The notes under the pieces: model-generated | Database searches by the model: none | What the model was told of the DNA's origin: nothing | The model's input: the letters and a program-made list of their open reading frames with translations, nothing else | Shown here: positions 47,201 through 59,586 of the stretch, piece by piece | Numbering within the stretch: position 1 is the first letter of the stretch | How the letters are laid out: every line of letters starts with the position of its first letter | Program-made: the position numbers and the translations under genes | Source: Proteromonas lacertae | Taxonomy: Eukaryota; Sar; Bigyra; Opalinata; Proteromonadidae | Direction: 5' to 3' | DNA length: 64,000 nt | Assembly: GCA_002245135.1 (NCBI GenBank) | Contig: NGBS01000025.1 | Coordinates: forward strand, 1-64,000

Positions 47201-50200
47201 TTACCATCATATTATAGTGGAAAAATATTATTTAGATTTGATAATAATGAAAATAATGATAATTATAAAGAATTTGAATATAATCAATCAGTTTCAATCA
47301 ATGAATTTAGTAAATTTTTAAGTGATTTATATATTAATAAAGAAAGAATTGGTTCAATTATCTTATCACATGATAGTTATTATGATAAAACAAGATGGTG
47401 GCTGAAATATCAAAAATATGGAAATATACCAATACTAATAGCTAGAATAATGATAGATGAGAATAATTATGTTGAATATAATAGTTATGAGATAGTAAAA
47501 GGAGAAATAAATACAATAGATTTTGATTTATATAAAAGTATTAATCAGAAAACAAATGAGAAAATAGAAAATTTGAATTATTTTATTGAAATTTATAAAC
47601 TGTTAGAGAATGGAACATTTGAATGGGTTGAAGATACACCTCAACCACAATTACAAAAACCAATTTATTATTCAAAATATTACACTATAATCAATAATAA
47701 TAAGTGTAATTGTGATATATCATTTATATATGAGAATAAACAGAGTGAAAAGAGTGTTAAAATCAATGAATTAAAAAGTGAAGATATAATTTCAATGTTA
47801 AATTCAATCGGAATAAATGAAGATCAATATAAATACATATATCACAACAATCCAATAGAATTTGAAATATTCTTTTATATATCAACAATCAATATCAACC
47901 AATTCAATATGATATTATTAAATAATGAAGAATGTGAATTATCACATTCATCGCAAAGTTATCAATTATTAAATGATGATAATTTCTATTATTCCACCAC
48001 ATTTTTACCTTATGAAGATATTCCTTATTATATAAATATATTAGAATTACATCAAGGTGGTCTAATTGGTTATTATTATGATAATATGTTTTTATATAGA
48101 AATCCATATAAAGTAGAAATCAACAGTGAAATTAATTATTTGAATTATCCAATCGTTAAATCATATTCTTCAATTAAATGGATTGGAAAATTAAAAGTTG
48201 AAGTTAGTGATGTTTATAGTTTATATGTAGAAGGTGAAAAAGGTATTCGATTATATATAAACCATAAACTATTCTCAGATCATTGGATTTACCCACAATC
48301 TGAATATGGAAGAGAAATATACTTGGATAAATCAATTTATTATGATATAGTAATAGAATATTATAAAATGAACAGTAATTCATCATTTGCATTCTATTAT
48401 AGTTCGAGTACAATTCCAAAGACAATAGTTCCATCAACATGTTTATATTATACAATTGAAATGAGTGAAAAACCACAATTAATATCGAATATCTCAAATC
48501 AAGCTTCTTATACAACATCATTCACATATGGTTCAGGAATTGATTCACCAAAAAGTGAAAAAGAAAATATATTCTTTATCCAATCAAAATATATTGATGG
48601 TAAAATTAAATTAACAGATGGTGATAATTATGAAGTATATATAATTGATAGTGAGAATAAGAAAGAATATTTGAATGTAGAATATGTAGAAAATGGTTTA
48701 TATTCAGTGAAATATCGATTAAATGAAAGTGGTAATTATGTAATTTATGTGAAATTGAATGGTCATAATCTATGGTGTGGTTATAATCAATTATTACCTT
48801 GTTCTCCTCATTATATTAATGCAGTTCCAGAAAATGTAAAATATACAAAAATAGAGGTAAATTTACCGTCATATGGTAATGTAGAAGATTTTATTCAATT
48901 TAATGCAATTCCCAAAGATGATCATGGAAATATAGCTGTTACAAATGAAGATAAAGATAAAGAAAATGAATTTGAATTATATATGATTTTACAATCAAAT
49001 GATTCTTATAGAATCAAATGTAAAGTGAATGATTTATTAGATGGAAGATATTTAATCGATTTTATACCTTTATTAAGTGGTTATTATTATCCTGAAGCTA
49101 GTAATGTGAATGGATCAATTAGAGTAATAAATGAAGAAGAAAAATTACCAATTATAAAGATTAAAACATTACCATTTTCATCAGCAAATACTCAATTTTT
49201 GAATGTTGAAGAGAATAATTATAATGATAATAATAATAATGGAATTGGCTATATTGATATATTATTAAATGATAAATACAATAATCCAATTACAACAGAT
49301 TTAAATGATATTATATTAACAATGAAGATATATAATGAAGAAAATATAATTTATACTTCATCAATATCATATAAAATGATATTTAGTAATAATAATATGG
49401 ATGGAAAAGAAAGTAGAAATACATTTTCATTGAAATATAACTCAATATCATTGGATAATTTACCTTTAAATATCACTAGTTCAGCTTTAACATCATTATT
49501 ATTATTATCAATTGATGAAAATGTGAAAGTAAATATTATTGAAGATTATAATGGTGATAAAAATGAGAAAATATTCATCATTATAATAATCTCACCAAAT
49601 TATGTGAATTTAGAAATAGAAAATGATAATGTTATAAAGTTAATACCATTAAATACAGATAATTACTATCGATTGTATTACCAAACAACTGTAAGTGGAA
49701 AATATACAATTGATTTGAAAGTAAAAGATGTTGATATTGATAAACATCCCCAAATTGAAATAAATAATAATAATCAAAAGATTGATTATTTACAAACAAG
49801 AATAAAATATGAAAATTCAGTAGAAGCTGGTAAAGAAGGTAATATTGAAATGTCATTTTATACATCCTGTCAAGTTGATAAATATGTATTAAAAGTAGAT
49901 ACAAAGAAATTATCACCAAATGAAGGAGATAATAATAAGATTGAAAGTCAAAAATATCAATATTATAGAATAATAATGAATGATAAGAAAAGAGGATATT
50001 TTCAATTGAAATATAAAGACAATTATAGTAAAAGAATATCAAATTTAGATGAAATAGAGAATGAAATAATGTCATTTAATCTTAGTAATATTGAGATATA
50101 TAGTAATAATAATGATGATGATGATGAATATATGTTAATGACAATTTATAATGAAGAAAATGAAAATGAAAATGAAAATACAATTGAAATAGTGAATAAT

Positions 50201-52333
50201 ACAAAAAATGGATTGGTATTTGAATTATTAGAAAAAGGTGAAATGATGAAAAAGAATTATTATCAATTAAAAATAAATAACTATACATCAATACCTAAAC
50301 AGATTTCCAATATAAATATCAATGAAATAACATCATTATTGAATAATTCAAATGAGATTGAATCATTTGATATTTATGAAAATAAAATAGAAGAAACAGT
50401 CTATTTATATACAATAATAATAAACAAATATAAAAATATAAATCAAAATGAATCAATAGAATTGATAAGTGATTCAAAATTAAATGGTGCAATTCAATTG
50501 GTTCATATTCAAAATTATCTTCCACCAAAACCAATAATATTTAACCATGAAATTCATTCAAATATAAACATTAGTTTATCACTTACTCCAACAGTTAATA
50601 ATGATAATGATTATAATATTACAGATAGAAATATAGTGAAATTGAAATGTAATAGTAATGAAAATGTAAATATCACAATAATATTTGATGAAATAATGTT
50701 TAGAAATTTTACATTTCCTTCAAATATCACTATTGAAGAATTAAAGAAAGAAATGGAAGAAAATGGAATAATATTGAATATTATAAAAGAAAATAATGAA
50801 AATGATTTACTATGTGATAATAATAGCGAAGTTACAATTACAAATACAAATTCATCGTTTAATATGCTTTATTCAAATAATAACAACAACAACAATTTAG
50901 AATTTAGAATAATTAGTTTAGGAAAGATTAAGTCAAATTTGTATGAATTAGTTGATTCAAATCCTTTTACAATCAAATTTACATTTTCTGCTTATAAAGC
51001 AAAAGAATATGAAATTAATTGGAGAATAAATGAAGAAAATGATAATTACTTCACATCTTTTAGATTAAGAAATATTTATATTTATCCAAGCAAACCATTT
51101 GGATTAAAATCAGTTCATAATTCTCCCAATTTTGGTTTTGTTGGAATTTCAATAGAATTTAATGTTTATTTATATGATAAATACTCCAATCCAATAACAA
51201 CAATAGAAAATGAAACAAATATAATAATGGAAATAACAAATAGAATTAATAATTATACAACAGATAGAATCATTCCAGAAATAGAAAAAATTAGATCAGA
51301 TAATAACCAAAATGATTATTTTAAAGTGAAATTTGTATATAGCAAAAGAGGTCATTTAGTAGTGAAATTATTACTTGAAGATAAAGGATTAAATGTATTA
51401 TACTATCAGGATCAATTCACTGAATATCCAATTTTAGGAAATTCATATCATTGTCCAATAGAATTTGTGAATTGTAAAAGTACAGATGTAATAACACATT
51501 TGAATGAAACAAAATATGGAAATACTATTAATAGAAAGAGAATATTAGATAATAATGAAATAGTTGAAGATTTAGTTTATAGTGTTAGTTATTATGGATA
51601 TATAATAATTCCTGAAGATGGAAAATATTTATTTTTATTTCCATCTAATAATGGAGTAAGAATAACAATAGATAGAGAAATAATATATAACAAATGGATA
51701 AGATATAATAATGAAGTTGTTATTGATAATAAAATCTTGACAAAAGGAAAACATGAAATATTTATTGAAACTAGACCATATGATGTGAATAATAAATTGG
51801 AATTATATTTCTATTGGCAATATAATGATGATAATAATAGAGAAATAATACCAGAAAGTTCATTTAGATATATAAAGCCAATTCAAAATGGTAATTTTAT
51901 TGTTGAAATATTACCAAATGAATTGATTTATAATTACTTTATGGAATATTTATTGTCAAATTCATCATCATTACAATTGAATGAAATGAATAGTTTATCA
52001 ATGAATTATACTAACAATGATTTATTGAATATAATAATGAACAATTGTGAATTAAGTAAAGAGAATGAATTGTTTAATTCATTGTTATTTGATTCAATAT
52101 ATAAAAGTAAATGTGAAAATGTGAAATATAGTTTTAACTCAACAATCACAGATGAATTGATTAATGTTGATTTAGTAAAACACTATACAGAGAAAAGAAA
52201 TGAAAATGAAAATAGAGGAAGAAATAGTAATGATGATAATGAGATTGTTGATTTATCATATAGTGAATGTTGTGAATTGATTGGAGTTCAAAATAAGAAT
52301 GAAAATATTGGAAGAAGAAGAAGAAGGCATTAA
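44288..52333 (+). CDS. giant secreted PA14 / FN3 / filamin-type protein
   Basis: Exons 44288-45120, 45161-45324 and 45360-52333 give 2656 residues. A further likely 36-nt intron (44767-44802, GTATAA...TTATAG) keeps the frame and would remove 12 residues. The N-terminus is a signal peptide (MLILFFIFLSVSAD). Next come repeats of a module with an LxxLPTxGxVxV pattern, then an FN3-like part near 46430, a PA14 domain (about 48040-48450; GGLIGYYYDN, VEGEKGIRLYINHKLF), filamin/Ig-like blocks (about 48830-49130 and 51080-51400), and a second PA14 (about 51590-51880; FLFPSNNGVRITIDREII). PA14 is a carbohydrate-binding beta-barrel. The C-terminus is a basic Arg-rich tail with no membrane span, so the protein is probably secreted or held on the surface. 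Similar layouts occur in several protists. Confidence 0.8.
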
Positions 52334-52509
52334 TTTAGATATTTCATTTCTCTTTTTTGTTTTAATTATTCCTTGAAATTAAATCAAAACTATAATAATG
52401 AAAAACAGGGATGTATGCTAATATTTTCTACATTACAATGTATTTACAATTATATATTTAATTAGATTTATATAAAAAATTTGAATCTTTATATATCACT
52501 GTTTGACAT

Positions 52510-53409
52510 TTATTCAATTTTTAATATAGAAATAATACATTTCTTTATGTTCAATGCGTTTTCAATATTTATTCCATGAATAGCTAAAGATAAATAATAA
52601 TCACTACATTGGTTAAAATTCCTTTTTCTTTTATAATAACTATTTAGTTTTATTATTGATATGTTATAATTTTTGAAATAAATACCCATTTGAATATCTT
52701 CTCTATATATTAGTTTATTACTTTTTATATCTATATTGTTTATAAATCTAATCCATGAAGGAAATATAGGAAGTATATAAAAATTACCAGCAACAAATTC
52801 AGGCAGTTTATTATAAGAATATATTGAGAAAGGTATATAGTTTGTATCATTTATATTTCTTTTTGTATGCATGGATGGGTAATAAAATCCATATATTACA
52901 TTTTTATAATAATTATTTATATTTATGTATAGGTTTATTAATTGAATATTAGGATAAACATCACTATCTACTCTTAATATATAATCAAAAAATCTAAAAT
53001 TGATTAATGTCCAATTATAAAATAGAATTGTTATTAATGTCAAATTGAAGTAGCTATCAAAAATAGAAAACTGAATAACATCCTCTTCTATTTTATTAAT
53101 ATTATTACTATATCCTGCAATAAAGATGATTTTATAATGCAATATAATCATATCTTTTCCCCATGTATATCTAATTATTTTTCTTCTGAATGTATCTTTG
53201 ATACATATAGGTATAACTACAAGATATTTATAGAAATCATATAATTCTATATTATGTAATGTAAAGAATATATGTGGACTGTTTAAGTGAATATTATTAC
53301 TCTTGCTTTTATATTTTTGACATTCTTCTGAATTTATATCTTTACATGCTAAATAATGTAAAAGAATAATAATAATTAATAATGAAATATTTAGATTAAA
53401 TATTTTAAA
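52510..53409 (-). CDS. GT31-like beta-1,3-glycosyltransferase, start unresolved
   Basis: The open frame runs from about 53409 to the stop at 52510. The first in-frame ATG (53151) lies downstream of conserved residues, so it cannot be the true start. Signatures of the GT31 galactosyltransferase family occur in order: RRKIIRYTWGKD, FIAGYS, EEDVIQFSIFDSYFNLTLIT, NWT, then YILRVDSDVYPNIQLI with the DxD-type metal site and later EDIQMGIYFKNY. A hydrophobic stretch (SLLIIIILLHYLA) near the 5' end would be a type II Golgi anchor. An upstream mini-exon carrying the ATG is likely. The enzyme would transfer a UDP-sugar to a glycan acceptor in the secretory pathway. Confidence 0.75.
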   Translation of the reverse strand, partial: FKIFNLNISLLIIIILLHYLACKDINSEECQKYKSKSNNIHLNSPHIFFTLHNIELYDFYKYLVVIPICIKDTFRRKIIRYTWGKDMIILHYKIIFIAGYSNNINKIEEDVIQFSIFDSYFNLTLITILFYNWTLINFRFFDYILRVDSDVYPNIQLINLYININNYYKNVIYGFYYPSMHTKRNINDTNYIPFSIYSYNKLPEFVAGNFYILPIFPSWIRFINNIDIKSNKLIYREDIQMGIYFKNYNISIIKLNSYYKRKRNFNQCSDYYLSLAIHGINIENALNIKKCIISILKIE

Positions 53410-53602
53410 TCACACAAATATAAAATAAAAATATATAACATAATATTCTATTTGAAAAGTAAGCTTAAACATTCATCAAGAGTTAGTGTTAAAGAAACCC
53501 ATTTGTTTAATTTCTACACAAGATTTATGAAAAAAAAATAGCATACATAAAGCTGATATAGTATAAAACATCTGTAATATAATAAACATATAGTATAAAA
53601 AG

Positions 53603-53910
53603 CAGGGCTGTAATATAAGTAAAACCTATAATCTAGCCTCGAGCATTATTTTGTTAAAATCAATTTTAATTACTTACTGAGTAACATTTGTTCTATACAA
53701 ACTATCATACTATATAAAATATTATTCCTACTTCCTGCTTTACTTTAATTACCATAGTTAGAATAAGATTGGTTGAAATTGTATAGATATTTATACTAAT
53801 ATATTAAAATTCATCTACAAACTACTCAATAGTGATATTTAACATATTTATAAACAACTTGTTATTTTGATAATTAATTTATATTGATTACTTCTAAAAA
53901 CCAAATACAT
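53603..53910. repeat. partial copy of the hAT-type element end
   Basis: CAGGGCTGTAATAT at 53603 corresponds to the left terminus at 6884. The next 300 bp match 6920-7230 at high identity in the same orientation (GAGTAACATTTGTT, CTACAAACTACTCAATAGTG, AACATATTTATAAACAAC). A 22-nt palindromic stretch present at about 6938-6960 is missing here. No right end was found, so the copy is truncated. Confidence 0.8.
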
Positions 53911-54021
53911 AATAACCATAATATAAAAAAGACTTGTTGTACTTAATTACTAAATTAATTTCATGTTTCGGAATAAAGTAATATCCTAAAGCTTAGGGTA
54001 TTACTTTGATCTCTTTGATTA

Positions 54022-54648
54022 ATGGAAAAATCAGGTGCTGATACCTCTGTTCCAGGTCATTCCAGAGCATATGGTGATGCTGTTCATAGATATTTAAATG
54101 AAAATGAAAATGATAATGCCAAAACAATCCTAGATTCCTACAATGGCAGAATTTACCAGACAGATATGGTAGATATTTTAGATATGTTCCAGACTTTTTA
54201 AAAAAGACGTTGGACTTATGACAGATATCCTAATACTCCTCGTAGAGCTCTATATAAGTTTATGAGATTACAATATATTCCACAGATCATCCAATATTTA
54301 AAATAAAACCTGATATACAGAATGACCTTATATATGGAGAAAATGATTAGGAGTAAATAGAATGTATTTATAATCTCCAGGATGGCTAATGAGGTTTTTT
54401 AACGTAAGTATAAAAATGTGAATACACAAAAAAGGCAGGAATGGGATAATTATATAGAAAAAACTCCTCCACCTCCAGTACAAGAAGAGGATGATGACAA
54501 AAAAGAAAACGAAGTGAAGCTGTTTTTGATGAGGATGATGTAAATTATGAAGTTTGCATCAGATGTCAAGAAGATGAATGATCTCATGGAATTATTGGAT
54601 GCTAAGATTCCTTATTTTAGGAAGATTGAAGAGCAAGGATCTCATTAA
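54022..54648 (+). pseudogene. decayed ORF of unknown type, probably transposon-derived
   Basis: The sequence starts with a clean ATG and about 60 codons (MEKSGADTSVPGHSRAYGDA...), then continues in coding-like fashion through several stops and frame changes: an RRWTYDRYPNTPRRALYKF stretch, then a Pro-rich acidic part and KKMNDLMELLDAKIPYF near the end. I recognise no domain. It sits between the truncated hAT copy and a degenerate foldback element. Confidence 0.4.
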
Positions 54649-55241
54649 TTAAATGATAATGATAATCCCCTCATTGTTAGTGTTATAGTTACTTCGAATC
54701 CTTTTCTATAACATTCCCTTCTTTTCTAGTCTATACTATAGTCTAGTCCCCACACAGTAGCGGCTGGTCACATAGACTGATAATCACTCATAACATGGAC
54801 TGAATTTTTTACTATAATGATATATAAGGAAAGGAATTTGAATTTCATCATCAAAGACTTTTCCTCAAGTCAATATCGAGGAAAGGATTTGAATTTCATG
54901 CATTTATATTATACACTGGGATGATTAAAATACATTAATTCTAATTAGAACACCCTTAAAAAACAAATAATAAAATTAAATTCAAGCCTCTTTCAAGCCA
55001 ACAATTTACATTCTTTTAGACAGGGATAAGTAAATATTCTTTAATTCTAAACATCTCAGTTAATATATTTTAGTTTCTAGTAGTGAATGAAACACTTAAT
55101 CGAAATTTCATTAGTAAGAATATGCATTTTGTTTGTTTTAAAAGTATCTGGTAAACAATAACTATATTAGACATAATAGTAAAAGATGCTGTTATTGATT
55201 AACCATCTTAACTTGGTACTTACCAACTGAAAATTTAAATA
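54649..55241. repeat. intergenic region with a degenerate foldback-family fragment
   Basis: Within about 54940-55165, CTCTTTCAAGCC, CATCTCAGTTAATATATTTTAG and TTTTGTTTGTTTTAAAAGTA recall the loop and right end of the element at 2176-2693. An imperfect direct repeat GGAAAGGAATTTGAATTTCAT / GGAAAGGATTTGAATTTCAT lies at about 54829-54900. No gene is seen. Confidence 0.45.
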
Positions 55242-57077
55242 ATGAATTTTAGAAATGATTTACAGTGTGTTAGATTTTTTGCTATGCTTTTTGTTTTCTA
55301 TTTTCATAAAAAGAATAAATATTTTAAAGGAGGATTTATAGGTGTTGATATATTCTTTACTTTATCAGGATATTTTATAACAGGAAGTTTAATAAGAAAA
55401 ATAAAAGAAAGAAAGTATTATGCACTATTCTATCGAGGTAGAATACTTCGTTTACAACCTATGTCAAACTTAATGTTGTTTTTAATATATATTATATCTA
55501 TATCAAATCCATATATTTCTTATAAAAGAGCAAAAGAGATATTATCTTGTTTGTATTCATATGCTAATTATTACTATTATTACATATCAGTTAATTATTT
55601 AGAACAATCAATTTCGCTTAATTCTACTCCTTTATTACATTATTGGTCCTTATCTATTGAGAATCAGTTTTATTTAATATGGCCAATTGTGATTAGATTA
55701 TTATCTAATAAATATTTAAATTATTCTCTGCTTATACTGTTCAGTATTGCTTTCATGTTTTCTTTGTTAATAAGCCATAAAAGAATAAGTTATTCATATT
55801 ATTCATTTGAAGTTAGATTTTGTGAATTGGTATTTGGATCATATTTAACTATAGCACATAAAATAAATATAGTAGAGCGTCATTTTTTATATGATTTTTT
55901 TATAATCACCATGTGGATAATAAGTAGTTATATATGTTCGCTTGGTAATTATCCTAACTACAGAATGATTTTTCCTTTAGCAACCTCTTTCTTAATGTTA
56001 TATCAAGATCCTAAGAGTTATTCGTTATTTTCAGTAAGATTATTCCAATATTTAGGGTCTATATCTTATTCATTTTATATAATACATTATCCAATAATTA
56101 GTAAATACCCACAAGTCACTCTATACATTGTAATAATAATGAGTATTTCCTGCTTTTATTTAATTGAAGATAATTTTGTGAATTTAAAGATATCTTTGTA
56201 TAAAACATTTTCCTTTAGCTTATTGAGTATTATTTTTATTACATTTCTTCAATATAAATCTATTAAATATTTTCAAAAAAGAAATTATAATTCCGTTAAC
56301 TGTACTAATGCTTTTCCAGCAGATGATAAATTCATTTCAGAATGTATATTTATTAATACTAAACATAAAATACAAAGAATGGATAGAACGTATATTCTTT
56401 TGGTAGGAGATTCACATTTGAGACAGTGGAATGAAATATTGTTACCTATATATAAATCTACAGGTTTGTTTGTTGTATTTATTATATTTTGGATTAATTA
56501 TTTTTTAAATGACAACTATTTGATAATGAAAAGAGTTGTAAGTATATTAGGAAATCCATATTATACTTATGAATCTTTTTATTCAAACCCCAAATATAGG
56601 AATATTGTTTTTCTAAAGAATTACATATTATTTAATTATTATCTAGCTAATATCTCAATAAAAGTGATTATAATAGTTGATAATCCTTCATTAAATTATA
56701 ATCCTCACATATATTATACAACAAATGAAAACAATTCAAACTTATTTTGTATAATAAATATAAATTGCACAACAGATATACAACCAATTATTAATGTAAA
56801 TAATATAGCGTATATAAATCTTACATCTCATTATTGTTCAAACAATAAATGTTATATGTTTAAAGATGGATATAGAATATATTCTGATTCTCATCATTTA
56901 ACTAATTGTTTTGTAAATATACTTAAACAAAATCTATATAAACAACTAATGTTTTTAGACAAAAGCATTTATATTACTAAGATTGATAACATTTCTTATT
57001 GCTACATACAATATGATTCATTATATAAAAAGTTTTCACATTCCATAAATGAAAAATTGTCATATGTGAAAGTATAA
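55242..57077 (+). CDS. acyltransferase-3 (OafA-like) / SGNH fused O-acyltransferase, second copy
   Basis: The protein has 611 residues, intronless, with the same layout as the gene at 3848-5635. The N-terminal signature is altered (FRNDLQCVRFFAMLFVFYFH) but keeps the Arg and His. GGFIGVDIFFTLSGYF, RGRILRLQP and LLHYWSLSIENQFYLIWP follow, then several membrane segments. The SGNH domain has VGDSH (about 388) and D-x-x-H in YSDSHHL (about 548), almost the same spacing as in the first gene (391 and 548). Sequence identity between the two is modest outside motifs, so the duplication is old or the genes were acquired separately. Likely role: O-acetylation of a glycan at a membrane. Confidence 0.85.
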   Translation: MNFRNDLQCVRFFAMLFVFYFHKKNKYFKGGFIGVDIFFTLSGYFITGSLIRKIKERKYYALFYRGRILRLQPMSNLMLFLIYIISISNPYISYKRAKEILSCLYSYANYYYYYISVNYLEQSISLNSTPLLHYWSLSIENQFYLIWPIVIRLLSNKYLNYSLLILFSIAFMFSLLISHKRISYSYYSFEVRFCELVFGSYLTIAHKINIVERHFLYDFFIITMWIISSYICSLGNYPNYRMIFPLATSFLMLYQDPKSYSLFSVRLFQYLGSISYSFYIIHYPIISKYPQVTLYIVIIMSISCFYLIEDNFVNLKISLYKTFSFSLLSIIFITFLQYKSIKYFQKRNYNSVNCTNAFPADDKFISECIFINTKHKIQRMDRTYILLVGDSHLRQWNEILLPIYKSTGLFVVFIIFWINYFLNDNYLIMKRVVSILGNPYYTYESFYSNPKYRNIVFLKNYILFNYYLANISIKVIIIVDNPSLNYNPHIYYTTNENNSNLFCIININCTTDIQPIINVNNIAYINLTSHYCSNNKCYMFKDGYRIYSDSHHLTNCFVNILKQNLYKQLMFLDKSIYITKIDNISYCYIQYDSLYKKFSHSINEKLSYVKV

Positions 57078-57093
57078 TCAACAATAGAAATTA

Positions 57094-57390
57094 TTATTGT
57101 ATATGTAATAATTCTTTTGATATACTAATATCATATTTTAAATATTTACAAGAAGATGAAATATCAAGTTGTGTAACTCTTGTAAACCAAACATAACTAT
57201 CCTTTTTATCATTGTTTATTATTTCATCAATATCACTATTAATTATGTGTCTGCTATTGTTATAACTTCTGTATATACAATCATTAATTTTTAAAATCTT
57301 TCCAAAATATTCTTATCACATATTGCAATGTAACTAATAATCTTATTTGAAAAAGTGTGTCTGCTGAGTATGGAATGAAATATTATCTTA
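57094..57390 (-). pseudogene. short frameshifted coding remnant
   Basis: On the minus strand, an open stretch (SRHTFSNKIISYIAICDKN) is followed, after a frame change, by KINDCIYRSYNN ... DSYVWFTRVTQLDISSSCKYL and a TAA at 57094. It reads like the end of a real protein, perhaps a glycosyltransferase given its neighbours, but no motif proves this. Confidence 0.35.
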
Positions 57391-57585
57391 ATCTATGCAA
57401 TAAATTTTTGTTTAATAAAACTTTTGAATTGTTTCTTTTTGTTACACAGAATAATCAATTATTTCGTGATTAGTCACATAATATCTATAATGTAGTGCTA
57501 TATAAAAACAAAATAATAGTATATTAAAAATATATAAATTCATTATATTGTAAATATAAAGGTAAAAAATCTTTAAGAAATTCAA

Positions 57586-58395
57586 ATGACTAATGAATTA
57601 ATGTTATATTCAATTATTTTTATTATTATGATACATATATATATAAAGTCTAATACTTATTATACAAAAGATTGTATATCATTAATATTACCTTCAACTG
57701 AAAATGACTTTTTAAAATGTTATAAACAATTCTTTTATTTTCGTAAAAGTTTACTCATAGCAAAAGAAGTTATAATTGTAGTTAGTTCTGTTACAAATTC
57801 TACTAAAATAAAAGAAATTATAAAAAATATATCTTATAAAGGTAAGATAGTTCTAGGTATTAGAAAAAATAATCATAATGCAGCTTCAAATAGAAATTAT
57901 GGATTTGAACTGAGCAAGTGTGAAATTATTTCTTTTTTTGACATGGATGATATAATGTCAATAAATAGATTGTCTATATTGCAAAATGTATTCATAACTG
58001 ATGAAAGAACAGAATTTATTTTACACAAATATACATACATATGTAATAATATTAATAATAATATAAACCCTAAATATTCTATACATTACAGATATAATTT
58101 CTCTTTTCAATATATACATAATTCTTATAAATATAGTAAATTTAATGGAAAACATGGAGTTTGGTGTTGTTACTATATAAAAGAAATAAGTCAAGAACTA
58201 ATTCATAATGGATGGCCTACAATGCGAAGGTATGTTATGGAAAGAATAAAGTATAATGAGAAGGAAAATGTTGGTGAAGATTCTAATTTTAATGCAAGAG
58301 TAATATTAAGTGGTTATAATGTATCTATTCTGAATATTAATTTGGGATATTATATTAAGAGAAATTTATGCTTATTCTATCAGAAATGTTACTAG
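57586..58395 (+). CDS. GT2-like glycosyltransferase, type II membrane protein
   Basis: The protein has 269 residues, intronless. A hydrophobic segment at residues 5-20 acts as a membrane anchor. The GT-A core shows CISLILPS (start of the fold), NHNAASNRNYGFELSKCEII followed by SFFDMDD (DxD-type site, about 117-122), an acceptor-region GVWCCYY, and VGEDSNFNARV corresponding to the catalytic-base ED motif of GT2 enzymes. It would transfer a nucleotide-activated sugar. The neighbouring GT-B gene is convergent and only 35 bp away. Confidence 0.7.
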   Translation: MTNELMLYSIIFIIMIHIYIKSNTYYTKDCISLILPSTENDFLKCYKQFFYFRKSLLIAKEVIIVVSSVTNSTKIKEIIKNISYKGKIVLGIRKNNHNAASNRNYGFELSKCEIISFFDMDDIMSINRLSILQNVFITDERTEFILHKYTYICNNINNNINPKYSIHYRYNFSFQYIHNSYKYSKFNGKHGVWCCYYIKEISQELIHNGWPTMRRYVMERIKYNEKENVGEDSNFNARVILSGYNVSILNINLGYYIKRNLCLFYQKCY

Positions 58396-58430
58396 ATTTA
58401 GTTTTTGAATAAATTAAAGAATACTAAATA

Positions 58431-59453
58431 TTATAAATGCTTTAGCATATTGGATAAAGAAAATCTACAGTTTGAGTAATTCATTACCTTTTCTGATAAT
58501 ATAAGAGGATTGAATGTAATGTTCAGTATGTAATTTAAAATATCAAAAGAACCTGATATATTTGTATCTAGTTCTTTTAAAAAACTTCCATAACCTTCAT
58601 CTATAAATTCTATCTGATGAGATATAGGCCAAACGCCCATCAGTTTCATTTCAACCAATGATAGCGCACCAGTATCATAAAAAGAAAAATATATGACAAA
58701 TTTTGACTTATTAGCTAAATTCATTAGCTTTTGTTTTGAATGACTTCCATATCTTAAAATTTCTATTTTGTAATTCTTTTCCCTTAAGTAATTTACTAAT
58801 ACTCTTTCATCATTTACTTTGGATTGATCTGCGTATTTTATATATATTAATACATCTATAGATCTTTGATTATAACCATTTATTTTAAGTATTTCTTTAT
58901 TTATTTCAATACATGGCTTTAATAGTAGATATTTAAAGTTGTAGAATTTACATTTTGTGTAATGTTTTATATGATTTTTAACTCTGTTTGAATGAACAAT
59001 ATATGCTTTTATTCTTTTCATTATAATACACCAATACATTTCATAAGTATTATTTATAGGACTATTAAACCATTTTATAGGAGTAACAATTGGTCCATAT
59101 AATATTCTCCTAAACATCTTTCGATAAGAATTATTATTAATTTGAGTAATAAAGTAAGGTAATTCTAGCCATATAAATGTATTTTTATTATTTATCAATT
59201 TTAGGATTACATCTATAGATATTGTTTCTTTATGAAATAAAATGGCTATCTGAGTTAAAATTTTGTCTTTATTCCATTTATATATTGCATATTTTATATA
59301 TCTTGATAGAGAAGAAGGACCTCCTCTTCCTTTACTTGGAAATACGACATATAAATATATTTTATTTCTCTTTCTTTTATATAAAATATATAGCATAAGA
59401 GATATAAACAGAAATTTATTTAAATTCCAACTTCTATTATAAATATCTTTCAT
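58431..59453 (-). CDS. GT-B-fold glycosyltransferase (GT4/GT1-like)
   Basis: The protein has 340 residues, intronless. An N-terminal hydrophobic segment (NKFLFISLMLYILY) fits a type II anchor. The N-terminal GT-B motif is FPSKGRGGPSSLSRYIKYA (glycine-rich, as in GT4 enzymes). The C-terminal lobe has the nucleotide-sugar region ISFYDTGALSLVEMKLMG-like (read FSFYDTGALSLVEMKLMG) with the conserved Glu, where GT4 enzymes have an ExFGxxxxEAMAxG motif. The match is weaker than for the other enzymes, so the family number is tentative. Confidence 0.6.
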   Translation of the reverse strand: MKDIYNRSWNLNKFLFISLMLYILYKRKRNKIYLYVVFPSKGRGGPSSLSRYIKYAIYKWNKDKILTQIAILFHKETISIDVILKLINNKNTFIWLELPYFITQINNNSYRKMFRRILYGPIVTPIKWFNSPINNTYEMYWCIIMKRIKAYIVHSNRVKNHIKHYTKCKFYNFKYLLLKPCIEINKEILKINGYNQRSIDVLIYIKYADQSKVNDERVLVNYLREKNYKIEILRYGSHSKQKLMNLANKSKFVIYFSFYDTGALSLVEMKLMGVWPISHQIEFIDEGYGSFLKELDTNISGSFDILNYILNITFNPLILSEKVMNYSNCRFSLSNMLKHL

Positions 59454-59586
59454 TTATTAATATTTATAATTAACAGATTGTAAGATTGACATTAATCTAA
59501 GATAAAAACTATTCTATATTAATACTAAAATGATCTACAAAAATGATATTAATATAGAATAATTTCTTTATATATCAAACTCTAAA

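Noticed and set aside
47904-50534. Several 65-147 residue minus-strand ORFs under the PA14 gene
   Set aside because: They are compositional shadows of an Asn/Tyr/Ile-rich coding strand, with no motifs or signal of their own.
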